Source: Adhaeribacter swui (GTDB lineage Bacteria; Bacteroidota; Bacteroidia; Cytophagales; Hymenobacteraceae). Taken from it: DNA of 64,000 nt. The DNA is taken from NCBI RefSeq assembly GCF_014217805.1, contig NZ_CP055156.1, forward strand, positions 4,222,585-4,286,584, written 5' to 3'. Positions 7,934-17,139 of the stretch are shown here, piece by piece; position 1 is the stretch's first letter, and each line of letters starts with the position of its first letter. A model generated the notes under the pieces. It saw nothing but the letters and a program-made list of their open reading frames with translations. It did not search any database and was not told the DNA's origin. Made by a program: the position numbers and the translations under genes.

Positions 7934-10417
7934 TTAATAAATAAACTGGAATTCCGGGAGCATCACGATGACCCAGAGGAAATCCTGTGTGGCTTCGGCG
8001 GAAGGTTGAGTGCCCAGCATGCGTTGGGCGGCTGACAGTTCCTGGGGCAAGGGGGCGCGGTTAAATGCTTTTTGGTATACTTCCCGGATTAAAATATTTG
8101 ATTGCGGGTAGCGGGTAAGCCAGTTTTGCGCGCCTTGTTGCAGTACCTGATTAAATTTTTTGCCGTTGGTAAGTTCCAGCGCTTGCAGCAGGTTGGCCTG
8201 GGTTTCGCGGCTGGTAATAACGGTTTCGCGGTTCGGGCGGCCTAAGGCAGTTAAAAAGCCGTCGTTTTTTACCAGCGAAGCCCGCACAAACGGAGTCTTA
8301 ATCGGGTTAGGTTTATCTTTCCCGGCAGGGTTGTATTGCACCGCCGAGTCGGCGTAAACCGGTTGAATTACGCTGCTCACGGCATCGGCAAATTGCTCCG
8401 CCGACATGCGGCGGCGCAGCATCCCTGTAAATTTAAAATCCGGGGAGTTTATCCAATTCACATCTTTTACGCCCACGGAGGGTAGCTGGTACGTTTTAGA
8501 CGTGGTAATCAGGTAAATCAGCTTTTTTACGTCGTAATCCTGGGCTGCAAAATCCGATGCCAGCCAATCGAGTAAATCCTGGTTCCAGGGTTCGTTGTCC
8601 ATCGCATCCACCGGAGTTACAATACCACGGCCCATTAACTGGCCCCATACCCGGTTCACGATGGTGCGGTACAAACGGCCGTTTTGGGGTTTGGCCAGGT
8701 TGTCGGCGAGTTGTTGCAGTTTTACTTTTACCGGGGCGTTTTTATCAATGGTACCCAGTTCTTCCCATAAGATTTTGGTGTCGGCCATTTTGCCGGTTGG
8801 TACGTCACAGCGGTTTATTTCCAGGGCCGAGTCGGCAAATACGTTAGCGAAAGCGTAGGCGTCGGCTAGTTTCCAGTCGCTTACAAAACTGTCGTGGCAC
8901 GAGGCGCATTTTAAATTTAAGCCCAGCAACACCTGCGATACGTTTTGGGCGGCTTGCATTTCTACGCGCTGGCTGGCATTTACCACGCCGCGCCACTGAA
9001 TGCCACTGATAAATCCTTTGGAGGCATCCGAAGGGTTTAAAAGTTCTTTTACAAACTGATTGTAAGGCTTGTTGGCTTCCAGGGATTTATACAACCAATC
9101 CGAAATATTATAACGGCCGTTGGTAATGTAACCGGTGCCGGAGTAATCGTTGCGCAGGGCATCGTTCCAGAAAGTAAGCCAGTGCAGGGTGTAATCCTGG
9201 TCGCGGTTTAGTAATTTTTGTACCCACTGTGCTCGTTTATCCGGCCGTTTATCCTGGGTAAATTGCTGCACTTCTTCCGGAGTGGGCACCATGCCGATTA
9301 TATCCAGGTAGATGCGCCGCAGATAGGTGCGGTCGCTTACGGGTTCGGGCCAGGAAATTTTATTTTTTAAAAAATACTGGTTTACCCATAAATCTACCGG
9401 ATTTTTTAAATTTTCGGTAGCTTGGGGTAAGGCTGGTGTGCGGGGTTTAAGTTCGGCTACCCGGAAAATGCTTTTCTGTCCTTTGTCGGGCCAGGGCGCG
9501 CCTTTTTTTACCCAATAAGTAATCAGGGCTATGTCTTCTGTGCTGAGGGCTTTGCCTTTGCCCGGCATGGATTCTTTGTGGCTGCGTGGCAAGGTAATGC
9601 GCCGGATTAGTTCGCTATTATCAGGTTGGCCCGGCACAATGATGGGGCCGGATTTACCGCCTTTAAAAACTAAATCCTTTTGGTCGAGCCGCAACTCACC
9701 TTTAATTTTATCGGCGCTATGGCATTTGTAGCAACTATGGGCAAAAATAGCCCGCACCTGCACGTTCAACTCCAGTTCTTTGTTGGCATCCAGGTTGCCG
9801 CTTTCCTGAATAGCTACGAGGTTAAATTTTTTATCCTGGGCCGGGGCAGCTTCGTAATCATCAGTCCAGGGCATCACGCTGGTTAAATAAACATCGCCGT
9901 GGGTTAAAGAAGCGCCGTAATGGCCGGCAGCGGTAACGGCTAGGGCGGTAAATATTAAAACACTTCGGTAAATCTTAATAAATGCCCAGCGTTCTTGTTT
10001 TTCGATGATGTACAAAAGCAAGGCTGCCAGAATGCCCAATACGGCAGTAGCCACGCCAGTCCAGCGGTGCCAGGCCAACAGTTCGCCGGCGTAATCTTCC
10101 TGACCGGCTAACAGCCACCCAAACAAAGCCGATATTACCGCGCCAATGGCTCCAATCAGTACCAATAAATCAATGCCGGGTCGCAAACGCGACGTAAAAT
10201 TGCGGAAGGTAGCTATTTCTAAAATTGCCGCCAGACACAGCAAGGTAACCGGAAAATGAACTGCCAGCGGGTGCAAGCGCCCCAGTAATTTCCAGAGCCA
10301 AAAACCTTCCGTAGTTGGAGTTGCAAATAAAGGCTCTGCGCCGGCCGGAAGCAGCAGGGCAGGGCCTAGTATAAAAGCAAACAAGAGCAGGAACAGCGCT
10401 GATTTTTTAAATTTCAT
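7934..10417 (-). CDS. DUF2231-cytochrome-DUF1549-DUF1553 protein (PSD1 family)
   Basis: A large multidomain exported protein of 827 aa. After a signal segment come several membrane helices with LHPLAVHFP, the mark of DUF2231 (about residues 45-170). A planctomycete-type cytochrome domain with CYKCH follows near residue 230, then DUF1549 (YLRRIYLDIIGMVPTPEEVQ) containing a second heme site CASCH, then DUF1553 (YRTIVNRVWGQLMGRGIV, FDLLDWLASDF-like and FADAVSSVI). Two CxxCH motifs mean covalent heme and electron transfer in the periplasm. It lies 55 bp downstream of the FG-GAP gene and upstream of its usual partner DUF1501. A redox role in extracellular substrate oxidation is inferred. Confidence 0.9.
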   Translation of the reverse strand: MKFKKSALFLLLFAFILGPALLLPAGAEPLFATPTTEGFWLWKLLGRLHPLAVHFPVTLLCLAAILEIATFRNFTSRLRPGIDLLVLIGAIGAVISALFGWLLAGQEDYAGELLAWHRWTGVATAVLGILAALLLYIIEKQERWAFIKIYRSVLIFTALAVTAAGHYGASLTHGDVYLTSVMPWTDDYEAAPAQDKKFNLVAIQESGNLDANKELELNVQVRAIFAHSCYKCHSADKIKGELRLDQKDLVFKGGKSGPIIVPGQPDNSELIRRITLPRSHKESMPGKGKALSTEDIALITYWVKKGAPWPDKGQKSIFRVAELKPRTPALPQATENLKNPVDLWVNQYFLKNKISWPEPVSDRTYLRRIYLDIIGMVPTPEEVQQFTQDKRPDKRAQWVQKLLNRDQDYTLHWLTFWNDALRNDYSGTGYITNGRYNISDWLYKSLEANKPYNQFVKELLNPSDASKGFISGIQWRGVVNASQRVEMQAAQNVSQVLLGLNLKCASCHDSFVSDWKLADAYAFANVFADSALEINRCDVPTGKMADTKILWEELGTIDKNAPVKVKLQQLADNLAKPQNGRLYRTIVNRVWGQLMGRGIVTPVDAMDNEPWNQDLLDWLASDFAAQDYDVKKLIYLITTSKTYQLPSVGVKDVNWINSPDFKFTGMLRRRMSAEQFADAVSSVIQPVYADSAVQYNPAGKDKPNPIKTPFVRASLVKNDGFLTALGRPNRETVITSRETQANLLQALELTNGKKFNQVLQQGAQNWLTRYPQSNILIREVYQKAFNRAPLPQELSAAQRMLGTQPSAEATQDFLWVIVMLPEFQFIY

Positions 10418-10472
10418 GTTAATGGGTCTGTTCGTTCTGGTAGTTGCGGAATTTTACTTAGCAATTAGTAAG

Positions 10473-11636
10473 TTACTCACTTCCTTGGTTATAAAAAACA
10501 TAAAGCCCATCTTTTCCGGCCACCACAATATCTTTGCGGCCGGAACCCGTCAGGTCGGCGACGCTGAAGTACAGGCCGGCGCCTTTGCCTTCGCCAAACG
10601 GACCGTAGCTGATTACTTGCTTGGTAAACGATTCGCCGTTCCATTTAAAGTAGTATAAACCCAGCGGGTCGGTTTCGCCGGGGTCGTTGCCGTTGTGGGC
10701 CCGGTAGCGTTTGCCGGTAATTAATTCGGGTAGGCCATCTTGGTCAATATCCACCCATTCCAGGGTGTGGTACTGGGAGTTAATTAAATCAATGGGATGT
10801 TTTACCCAGGTGGTTTTTTTAGATTTTTTATCTTTTTGTTGTTCGTACCAATGCAAGCCGTAGCCGTGTGCCTGGCCCACAATTAAGTCGGGGAGTTTGT
10901 CCTGGTTTACATCTACTACCAGGATGGGCACGCTGGCAGTACCGAGTTTAAAATCCGGGTGTAAGGTCCAGGCTTGAGTAAATGGTTGCGCCGGAGCCTC
11001 GAGCCAGCCGTTTTCTACTACTAAGTCGCCGCGCCCATCTCCGTTAATATCGCCGAAACCTAAGCCGTGGCCGTGTTTACCGGTAATGCGGTGTTTAGTA
11101 AACTTGCCCGGCGTATTGGCGCTTAATCGGTAGATGATCAACGAATCGTTGGGCGTATTGGGGATTATATCGGGTGTGCCGTCGCCGTCGATGTCCCAGG
11201 AACGGGTGGTTTCGATGTTGCCGGGTTTAGCAATCACGTGTTCGGGCCATTCTTTATCGTTGCCGGGGTTTTCGCGCCAGATTAAGGTTTTGCCAAACCA
11301 ACCGCCGGTTACAAAATCCAGACGACCGTCTTTATTCACATCCAGCGCTACCGTCGAAAAATCGTCCCAGTATTCGTTAATGCGCGTTACCGTACCAATA
11401 GTGTGGCGTTTAAAAAAATGCGGCCCTTCGTACCAATAGGCCCCTGAAACCAAGTCGGGAATTTTATCCTGGTTTACGTCAAACACGGCTACAGTTTCAA
11501 AACTTTCGGCAGCAATTTGTTTTTTTAAAAATTTAACGGGCCGGCTGCCCGGTTTAGCACTGTTTTCTTTCGTTTGGGCAGTGGTCTGAAAAGAAAAGTA
11601 ACACAGCAGAATACCGAGCAGAACCGTTTGGCGCAT
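10473..11636 (-). CDS. secreted FG-GAP/VCBS repeat protein
   Basis: A signal peptide (MRQTVLLGILLCYFSFQTTAQ) is followed by a seven-bladed-type propeller with calcium-binding FG-GAP/VCBS loops: DVNQDKIPDL, DVNKDGRLDF, DIDGDGTPDI, DINGDGRGDL, DVNQDKLPDL and DIDQDGLPEL. I use the ATG at 11636; a TTG two codons earlier (11642) is less likely. The repeats suggest a secreted binding protein; no catalytic residues are evident. It is the first gene of a run continuing into the PSD1, DUF1501 and NHL genes, and a tandem CAGGATA motif stands 144 bp upstream (11786-11802), shared with the divergent DUF1080 gene and with rhamnose genes. Confidence 0.85.
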   Translation of the reverse strand: MRQTVLLGILLCYFSFQTTAQTKENSAKPGSRPVKFLKKQIAAESFETVAVFDVNQDKIPDLVSGAYWYEGPHFFKRHTIGTVTRINEYWDDFSTVALDVNKDGRLDFVTGGWFGKTLIWRENPGNDKEWPEHVIAKPGNIETTRSWDIDGDGTPDIIPNTPNDSLIIYRLSANTPGKFTKHRITGKHGHGLGFGDINGDGRGDLVVENGWLEAPAQPFTQAWTLHPDFKLGTASVPILVVDVNQDKLPDLIVGQAHGYGLHWYEQQKDKKSKKTTWVKHPIDLINSQYHTLEWVDIDQDGLPELITGKRYRAHNGNDPGETDPLGLYYFKWNGESFTKQVISYGPFGEGKGAGLYFSVADLTGSGRKDIVVAGKDGLYVFYNQGSE

Positions 11637-11785
11637 GAACAAAATGTAGTTTAGTGGATTAACTTATAATTTAAAAAAAAGGGAACAGGACTGACTTAGC
11701 TATTTTCTGGTAAATTAATTTTTGCCATAAAATGGGGCAGCCTGTTTACTTGGTTTCTAAAATTGAGTACTAACCCATAAAATAT

Positions 11786-11802
11786 TATCCTGTTGTATCC
11801 TG
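11786..11802 (-). promoter_or_regulatory. tandem heptamer motif, copy a (upstream of FG-GAP gene)
   Basis: On the minus strand CAGGATA-CAA-CAGGATA, two perfect heptamers with a 10-bp period, pointing towards the gene starting at 11636. Unlike copies b, c, e and f, no good -7 box is seen exactly 20 nt on. See the finding on the shared motif. Confidence 0.6.
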
Positions 11803-11928
11803 CTTTGGTTGCCTTGGGCTTTTGTTTTGATTTGTAATTTTTAAAATTTTAAAAATAGAATTGCTTTTATTTTTACTGGCCGGCAATCTAACACACTACC
11901 AGAATATTAAGGGCAAATAACACCCAAG

Positions 11929-11973
11929 CAGGATAGGACAGGATAGAAATCCCTGGGTTAACAAATACATTAG
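11929..11973 (+). promoter_or_regulatory. tandem heptamer motif b with -7 box (DUF1080 promoter)
   Basis: CAGGATA-GGA-CAGGATA at 11929-11945, then 20 nt, then TACATTAG at 11966-11973, one base from TAnnTTTG. The start codon follows 118 nt later. A second possible -7 box, TAATTTTG, lies at 11991-11998. The rest of the 450-bp spacer (11643-12090) is AT-rich and holds no gene. Confidence 0.6.
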
Positions 11974-12090
11974 CAAAACATTCGGTTTATTAATTTTGTA
12001 AAATCCGGCGTTTTACCGGGTTTGGCGGCTTAATAAATACCGGATGGTTTGTCTAAAATTTAAAAATTTAAAAAATAAATCAATAGCAAT

Positions 12091-12870
12091 ATGTTTAAGA
12101 AAGCGTTTTTTACCGGAATTCCGGTAGCGGTATTGTGCGTAGGTTTACTTACCGGCAGTTGCCAAACGGCCCGGTCGGGCCGCCAAAGCGAAGCCGGATT
12201 TAAATCTATTTTTAACGGCAAAAATTTGCAGGGCTGGGATGGCGATACCAAATACTGGCGCGTAGAAGAAGGTACTTTAGTGGGTGAAATTACGCCGGCT
12301 ACTTTGTTAAAAACCAATTCGTTTATAATCTGGAAAGGCGGCACGCCCGCCGATTTTGAATTAAAAGGCTCGTTCCGGATAACCGAAGATGGCAACACCG
12401 GCATTAACTACCGCAGCGAACAACTCACCGATATTCCGTTTGCTTTAAAAGGGTACCAAGCCGATATTGACGGGAAGATTCGCTATACCGGGCAAAATTA
12501 CGAAGAGCGGGGCCGCACCACCCTGGCTTACCGCGGCGAAAAAGTAACGGTAAATACCCAACCCAATGCTTCGGATCCGGCATCTTTCCGGGCTAACGTA
12601 AAGAATAATGCCTGGCAAGCGCGCGAAGTTACCGGCTCTTTAGGAAAATCCGATTCTTTGCAAACTTTAATTAAATCTAACGATTGGAACGAGTTTCATT
12701 TAATTATAAAAGGTAACCGGCTGCAGCACTACGTAAACGGCGTTTTAATGAGCGACGTAACCGATAATGACACCGTAAACCGCAAAATGAAAGGTTTGCT
12801 GGGCGTGCAGGTACATGTGGGGCCGCCCATGAAAGTGCAATACAAAGACTTGCGTTTGAAACAATTGTAA
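12091..12870 (+). CDS. DUF1080 lipoprotein (3-keto-glycoside cleaving family)
   Basis: A 259-aa lipoprotein: signal and lipobox LLTGSC near residue 28, then one DUF1080 domain with the family marks FKSIFNGKNLQGWDGDTKYWRVEEGTLVGE, GGTPADFELKGSFRI, NTGINYRSE, GYQADID and WNEFHLIIKGNRLQHYVNGVL. The fold is a concanavalin-like jelly roll. Family members have been linked to cleavage of 3-keto-glycosides made by Gfo/Idh/MocA dehydrogenases; such a dehydrogenase and a TIM-barrel partner lie 4-7 kb away (17140-19373). The gene is divergent from the FG-GAP operon, has its own CAGGATA-type promoter and a strong terminator. Activity is inferred from the family. Confidence 0.88.
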   Translation: MFKKAFFTGIPVAVLCVGLLTGSCQTARSGRQSEAGFKSIFNGKNLQGWDGDTKYWRVEEGTLVGEITPATLLKTNSFIIWKGGTPADFELKGSFRITEDGNTGINYRSEQLTDIPFALKGYQADIDGKIRYTGQNYEERGRTTLAYRGEKVTVNTQPNASDPASFRANVKNNAWQAREVTGSLGKSDSLQTLIKSNDWNEFHLIIKGNRLQHYVNGVLMSDVTDNDTVNRKMKGLLGVQVHVGPPMKVQYKDLRLKQL

Positions 12871-12887
12871 AAGCAAAAAATTTAAAA

Positions 12888-12924
12888 AAAGGGCCAGATT
12901 CTAAAGTTTAATCTGGCCCTTTTT
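12888..12924. terminator. bidirectional terminator
   Basis: GGGCCAGATT (12891-12900) pairs perfectly with AATCTGGCCC (12910-12919) around a 9-nt loop, with A-runs before and T-runs after. It serves the DUF1080 gene (plus) and the convergent histidine kinase gene (minus), whose stop codon is at 12923. Confidence 0.9.
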
Positions 12925-15565
12925 ATTCCAGATTTGTTATCCGGGGCGTTTGCATGGGCAAGATAATGGTAATTAAAGTGCCCCGGCCCAACTCCGATTC
13001 AATGGACAGGGTACCGCCTAAAAGGTTTACGCGATCCCGGATGGTTTTTAAACCAATGCCTTTCCGGTGGGTAGTGTTTAAGTTAAGGCCTTTGCCGTTA
13101 TCCTGGGCTTCGATAATTAAGCTTTCGCCTTCCCGGAAAAGTTCTACCCGGCCCCGGGTGGCGCCGGAATGTTTGGCAATGTTGTTTACCAGTTCCTGAG
13201 TAATCCGGTAAATCGCTAATTCCAGGTGTTTTTCCAGTCGTTGCTCCAGTCCAATGCATGACAAATTCAACCCTGTATGCGAAAACCGTTCGCAGAAATT
13301 TTTCATAGCCGCATCCAGCCCAAACTCCTGCAACAACAGCGGTACCAATTCGTGCGATGCTTGGCGGGTTTCCCGGATGGCGTCTTTAATTAAGTTTTCG
13401 CTTTTATTTAAAATGCTTTTCAACTCGGCCCGGGTAGCCGGAATTGTAGCGGAAACGGCTTGTTCCAGGCTTAGCTGGGCCGCGTATAAAATCTGGGCCA
13501 CGCCGTTGTGCAACGATTCCGAAATTCTTCTTCTTTCTTCTTCCTGGGCTTCCAGAATGGCCAGCAGTAAATCTTTTTGTTGTTGTAGCCGGAGCACTAA
13601 ATTTTCTTCTTCCAGATTTTTAATTTCCGTAATATTTAAAATCAGGCCCAGCATTTTAACCGTTACCCCGGCTTCATCTTTCACCGCTATACCTTTTACT
13701 TTCAGGGTTTGGGTATGGTCATTAATATTAAACCGTAATGTTTCTTCGAAAGAATCGGCTTTTTGCCGGATTAACCGGATAATCTTCTCGGCTTTGGGCC
13801 GGTCTTTGGTTACAACATAATCCAGGTAGGTTTCCAGTTGCACGGGCGTGCCGCATTTTACCCGGAACAAACGGTACATGCCCTCCGACCATTTAAATTC
13901 CGCGTTTTCGGGGTTAAATTCCCAACTTCCCAAGCCTACCAGTTCTTCGGTTTGTTGCAGCAAGGTCAGGTTTTTAACCAGTTCCGCTTCGGCCAGCTTG
14001 CGTTCGGTAATATCCAGGTTACTCAGCACTAAGCCATCGTTAAGTTTTACAAACATGGCTGAGTACCAATTATTAAACCCATCGAAGGGGTAAAAATACT
14101 CCATCTGGTCTGGTTTACCGGTTTCTATTACCCGGAGCATGGCCGTATACAAACCACTGGTGCTCACCCCCGGAAATTCTTCTATTAAAAACTTTCCCAG
14201 CAGATCCGTACGACCGGTTACCTGTTCAAACTCTTTGTTTACAAACTTGATTTTAAAATCCGTGATATCCCCGTTTTCGTTCCGGACGGCTTCCAGAATA
14301 GACATGCTCAGCAGGGTAGTATCGAATACCGATTGTAACCGGTCGCGGTTTTCTTTTAGGGCCTGGGTGCGTTCGGTTACCTGTTGTTCCAATAAAGTAT
14401 TAAAATTGCGCAATTGCTCACCTGTACGCCGCACGGCTTCTTCGGCTTGCTTCCGGTCGTGAATATCAACGCTGGTGCCCACCCAATTTTCAATTTGGCC
14501 GGTTTGTGGGTTACGGTACGGCTCGCCCCGGTTAATAAACCAGCGGTACGCTCCGTTTGCGGATAAATTACGTTGTTCTACTTCAAAACCTTTACCGGTT
14601 TGCTGTGCCTTTTGGAAAGCGGCTTCTACTTTGGGCGCATCTTCCGGGTGAACAAAGCGGGAAGTAATCTCTGCCACACTAGTTGGTTTAAAAGGCGCCC
14701 CGGCATAATCGGTCCACCATTTATTAATGAACTCTACTTGGCCCTGCGCATCGGTAAGCCAAATGGCTTGCGGAACCGCGTCGGCCATTAACCGGAAACG
14801 GGCTTCGGATTGGCGTAGGTCTTCTTCGGCGCGGGCCCGCTCCACGGCGGCCCAGGTACGTTCGGCCAGCACTTCGGCCAAATCAACTTCTGAGTTAGTC
14901 CAGTTTCGTGGGTTGCAGTTGGTTATGCAAAGAATTCCCACCGGCTTACCGCTTTTAACTACCGGAATATCAATAAAGGAAATTACCTTTAATTGGCAGC
15001 ACAACTGCTTTAAGTCATCGTCCAGCAGGTTAGTAGTGTGTACGTCTGGCATTACAAACGGCTGTTTTTTTTGTAGCACCGCTTTAAAGATCGGAAAACT
15101 GCTAAGAGCATACGTACCACTTACAGAAGGTAAATTCCCCCGGAAAGCATCTTGCCGGATAATGGACTTATCGCCTTGTATTTCGCAATAATAGCAGCGG
15201 TCGGCTTTAAAATAATCCAGGGCCGCCTGAGCTGCTACTTCCTGGATTTTAACCGGGTCTTGTATTGACCGAAGCACATCGCTTAATTTAAGCAAGAATG
15301 TTTTTTGTTCCTCGCTTTGCCTAAGCGTTTCTTCTGCCTTTTTTTGAGATGTAATATCATTAAAAACTAAGGCAAGTTGCCGGGAATTTTCATCTCCGAG
15401 GCGGGTAGCATACATGGTAAACCACCGGTCTAAGCCAGCCAGATAATGATTAAACCGGGTTGCCTGGCCGGTTTTTATTACCTGTTCAAATTTATGCAAC
15501 CAATGTTCTTCCAGGTCTGGCATTATTTCCTTCGCCCGTTTCCCCGTTATATTGCCCAAGCCCAT
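12923..15565 (-). CDS. histidine kinase, C-terminal part (PAS-GAF-PAS-PAS-PAS-HisKA_3-HATPase)
   Basis: This is the kinase half of a gene cut by an in-frame TAG. It starts in the middle of a PAS domain (GLGNITGKRAKEIMPDLEEHW ... ALVFNDIT), followed by a GAF domain (about 95-240), a PAS (about 255-370, RFRLMADAVPQAIWLTDAQG), two further PAS-like domains with coiled coils, and a NarL-type kinase core: RRRISESLHNGVAQ carries the phospho-accepting His, and the ATPase has NNIAKHSG (N box), AQDNGKGL and GIGLKTIRDRV (G boxes). No membrane segments are seen, so it is a cytoplasmic sensor. The ATG at 15565 is preceded by AGGAAT, so reinitiation could make this part on its own. No response regulator is adjacent. 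Confidence 0.85.
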   Translation of the reverse strand: MGLGNITGKRAKEIMPDLEEHWLHKFEQVIKTGQATRFNHYLAGLDRWFTMYATRLGDENSRQLALVFNDITSQKKAEETLRQSEEQKTFLLKLSDVLRSIQDPVKIQEVAAQAALDYFKADRCYYCEIQGDKSIIRQDAFRGNLPSVSGTYALSSFPIFKAVLQKKQPFVMPDVHTTNLLDDDLKQLCCQLKVISFIDIPVVKSGKPVGILCITNCNPRNWTNSEVDLAEVLAERTWAAVERARAEEDLRQSEARFRLMADAVPQAIWLTDAQGQVEFINKWWTDYAGAPFKPTSVAEITSRFVHPEDAPKVEAAFQKAQQTGKGFEVEQRNLSANGAYRWFINRGEPYRNPQTGQIENWVGTSVDIHDRKQAEEAVRRTGEQLRNFNTLLEQQVTERTQALKENRDRLQSVFDTTLLSMSILEAVRNENGDITDFKIKFVNKEFEQVTGRTDLLGKFLIEEFPGVSTSGLYTAMLRVIETGKPDQMEYFYPFDGFNNWYSAMFVKLNDGLVLSNLDITERKLAEAELVKNLTLLQQTEELVGLGSWEFNPENAEFKWSEGMYRLFRVKCGTPVQLETYLDYVVTKDRPKAEKIIRLIRQKADSFEETLRFNINDHTQTLKVKGIAVKDEAGVTVKMLGLILNITEIKNLEEENLVLRLQQQKDLLLAILEAQEEERRRISESLHNGVAQILYAAQLSLEQAVSATIPATRAELKSILNKSENLIKDAIRETRQASHELVPLLLQEFGLDAAMKNFCERFSHTGLNLSCIGLEQRLEKHLELAIYRITQELVNNIAKHSGATRGRVELFREGESLIIEAQDNGKGLNLNTTHRKGIGLKTIRDRVNLLGGTLSIESELGRGTLITIILPMQTPRITNLE

Positions 15566-15568
15566 GAG

Positions 15569-15571
15569 CTA
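15569..15571 (-). other. in-frame amber stop inside the kinase gene
   Basis: Read on the minus strand the junction is GTT AAT CCG GCG CAG GAA TAG CTC ATG GGC TTG: one continuous frame across both parts. PAS domains of this type run through here (V-N-P-A-x-E-x-x-T-G-L). A single C-to-T change in CAG, or A-to-T in AAG, would give the TAG. Confidence 0.85.
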
Positions 15572-16621
15572 TTCCTGCGCCGGATTAACTTCTAAAATTT
15601 CATAATCATGCGCTTTCCCGTTGTCATCAAAAATGACTTCTATAATGTTAAAACCTTCATCTATGGCGTTGAATAAGGTAAGGTATTTATCTGTAGCCCG
15701 CCGGTTGATGGCATCTTTCAGCCGGAGTACTTCTTGCTCGGCGTTTTTGCGAGCCGTAATATTTTCGATGGCATTTAAAACATGAGTAACTTCGCCGGCA
15801 TTATTTCTCTGAAAAACTTTGCCTTGCACATGAAACCACATCCATTCGCTCAGGCTGTTCCGGGCCCGGTATTCTGCCATAATGGTTTCCTCTTCGGTGG
15901 CTTTGCTTAATTTTTTAAAATATTCGTGCAAAACCTGCCGGTCGTCGGGGTAAATTATTTCGGCACGTTCCCGGGCAGACGAGGTGCGCATTGCCTCCGG
16001 ATCAAAGCCGTGGTTAATAAAAGTTTCTTTATTTAAAAATTGTGCCTGCCCGGTTTGCAGTTCTATCACACTTACCATATCGGGCACGGTTTGGGTAATC
16101 CGGCGCAGGTAATGCGCTTGTTCCTGCAATTGCTGTTCTACCTTTTTTTGCGCAGTCAGGTCGTTTATCTTAAAAAGCAGGTATTCTACGGCTCCGGCAT
16201 GGTCGAGCACGACGCTAACGCTAAATCCCCAGTATTGCAAGGTAAAATTACTGTTAGCAGTTTCGGATGAGCGGATTTGAAAACTATCAGGAGCCACTTG
16301 CTGGGCCGTTTTAGTAGAAAGTGCCTGATCAAAAAGCGTTTGAAGATTGCCCAGTAACGCAGGAACCGGTTGTACCAACAGACCGGAAAAGGCCGTTAAA
16401 AAATTCTGATCTACCCAGTTATGCGGCTGAGTGCCGGTTATTTTAAAAAAAGCAGCAGATGCCACCACCCCCGTTAAATTTGGTTTTAGCAGCAGGTAAG
16501 GGTCCGGGAAAGCCGTAATTACTTTAGTTAAATGCGTGCTCGGCTCTGCTGGTACCGGTGGGGCAAGTCCATTTTCTGGCAGTTGGTTTTGGTACGTGGT
16601 ATTGGTTTTATTTACTGGCAT
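15569..16621 (-). CDS. histidine kinase, N-terminal PAS part
   Basis: A 350-aa product that ends at the premature TAG. It has a PAS domain at about residues 30-150 (TKVITAFPDPYLLLKPNLTG ... EYLLFKINDLTAQKKVEQQL), a second at about 165-290 (RRITQTVPDMVSVIELQTGQ ... HVLNAIENITARKNAEQEVL), a short coiled linker, and the first 40 residues of a third PAS (YLTLFNAIDEGFNIIEVIFD), which the next reading frame completes. Without kinase domains it could at best act as a separate sensor subunit. The undamaged protein would be 1,232 residues including the codon now read as stop. More likely this locus is a recent pseudogene, a phase-type mutation, or a sequencing error. Confidence 0.8.
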   Translation of the reverse strand: MPVNKTNTTYQNQLPENGLAPPVPAEPSTHLTKVITAFPDPYLLLKPNLTGVVASAAFFKITGTQPHNWVDQNFLTAFSGLLVQPVPALLGNLQTLFDQALSTKTAQQVAPDSFQIRSSETANSNFTLQYWGFSVSVVLDHAGAVEYLLFKINDLTAQKKVEQQLQEQAHYLRRITQTVPDMVSVIELQTGQAQFLNKETFINHGFDPEAMRTSSARERAEIIYPDDRQVLHEYFKKLSKATEEETIMAEYRARNSLSEWMWFHVQGKVFQRNNAGEVTHVLNAIENITARKNAEQEVLRLKDAINRRATDKYLTLFNAIDEGFNIIEVIFDDNGKAHDYEILEVNPAQE

Positions 16622-17139
16622 TAATTTTAAGCTGAAACAATTTTGTAATCTATTAAATTACAATAAAACTTAGCTATTGTTACAGGATTATATACTATAA
16701 AATTTGCTGTATTTTATACACCCTCCGGAGAAATACGGTAGGTGTTAGTTTTAAATTTTATGGAATTTTCGCCGGTTGATAGTTAAATTATACAGGAGAA
16801 TAATGGCTTAAGCCAGCCTAAAAGCTAAATTAGTAGGAGAAGAAAAGGGGATGAACCCAGTCCGGAATGAATGTTACAGCCGTAAATTTTAAATTTTCTT
16901 TATTTTAAAAAAAGCAATCTGGTTGTCTTGTTAAAGGCAAGTGATAATCAAATGTAAAAAGAACCTTTTATAGTGCAAACCCGGAAGGTATCAAAAACTG
17001 TCAGGTTTATACCATTAAGGTTTAACCTTCAGGTTCTTTGTATTAAATCAAAAATGGAGTAAAATTTAAAAAAACAGTCCGGATAAGTGCCTCTTAAAGG
17101 AAGCGCCTTATCCGGACTGTTGCTCTAAAATGTATTTCC
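16622..17139. other. 518-bp spacer
   Basis: AT-rich, without a gene. It should hold the promoter of the kinase gene. A 9-bp inverted repeat, AAAGAACCT/AGGTTCTTT, brackets 16959-17040 with a 60-nt interior that includes GGTAT/ATACC; its meaning is unclear. The strong terminator at 17073-17121 is listed separately. Confidence 0.5.
17073..17121 (-). terminator. terminator of the Gfo/Idh operon
   Basis: AACAGTCCGGATAAG and CTTATCCGGACTGTT form a perfect 15-bp stem with a 19-nt loop, followed on the minus strand by a T-run (TTTTTTTAAATT). It lies 19 nt after the stop codon of the gene ending at 17140 and closes the long minus-strand run that begins at susC. Confidence 0.9.

Noticed and set aside
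13254-13820. 188-codon open frame on the plus strand
   Set aside because: It lies wholly antisense to the histidine kinase gene, has no recognisable domain and follows from the codon bias of the real gene.
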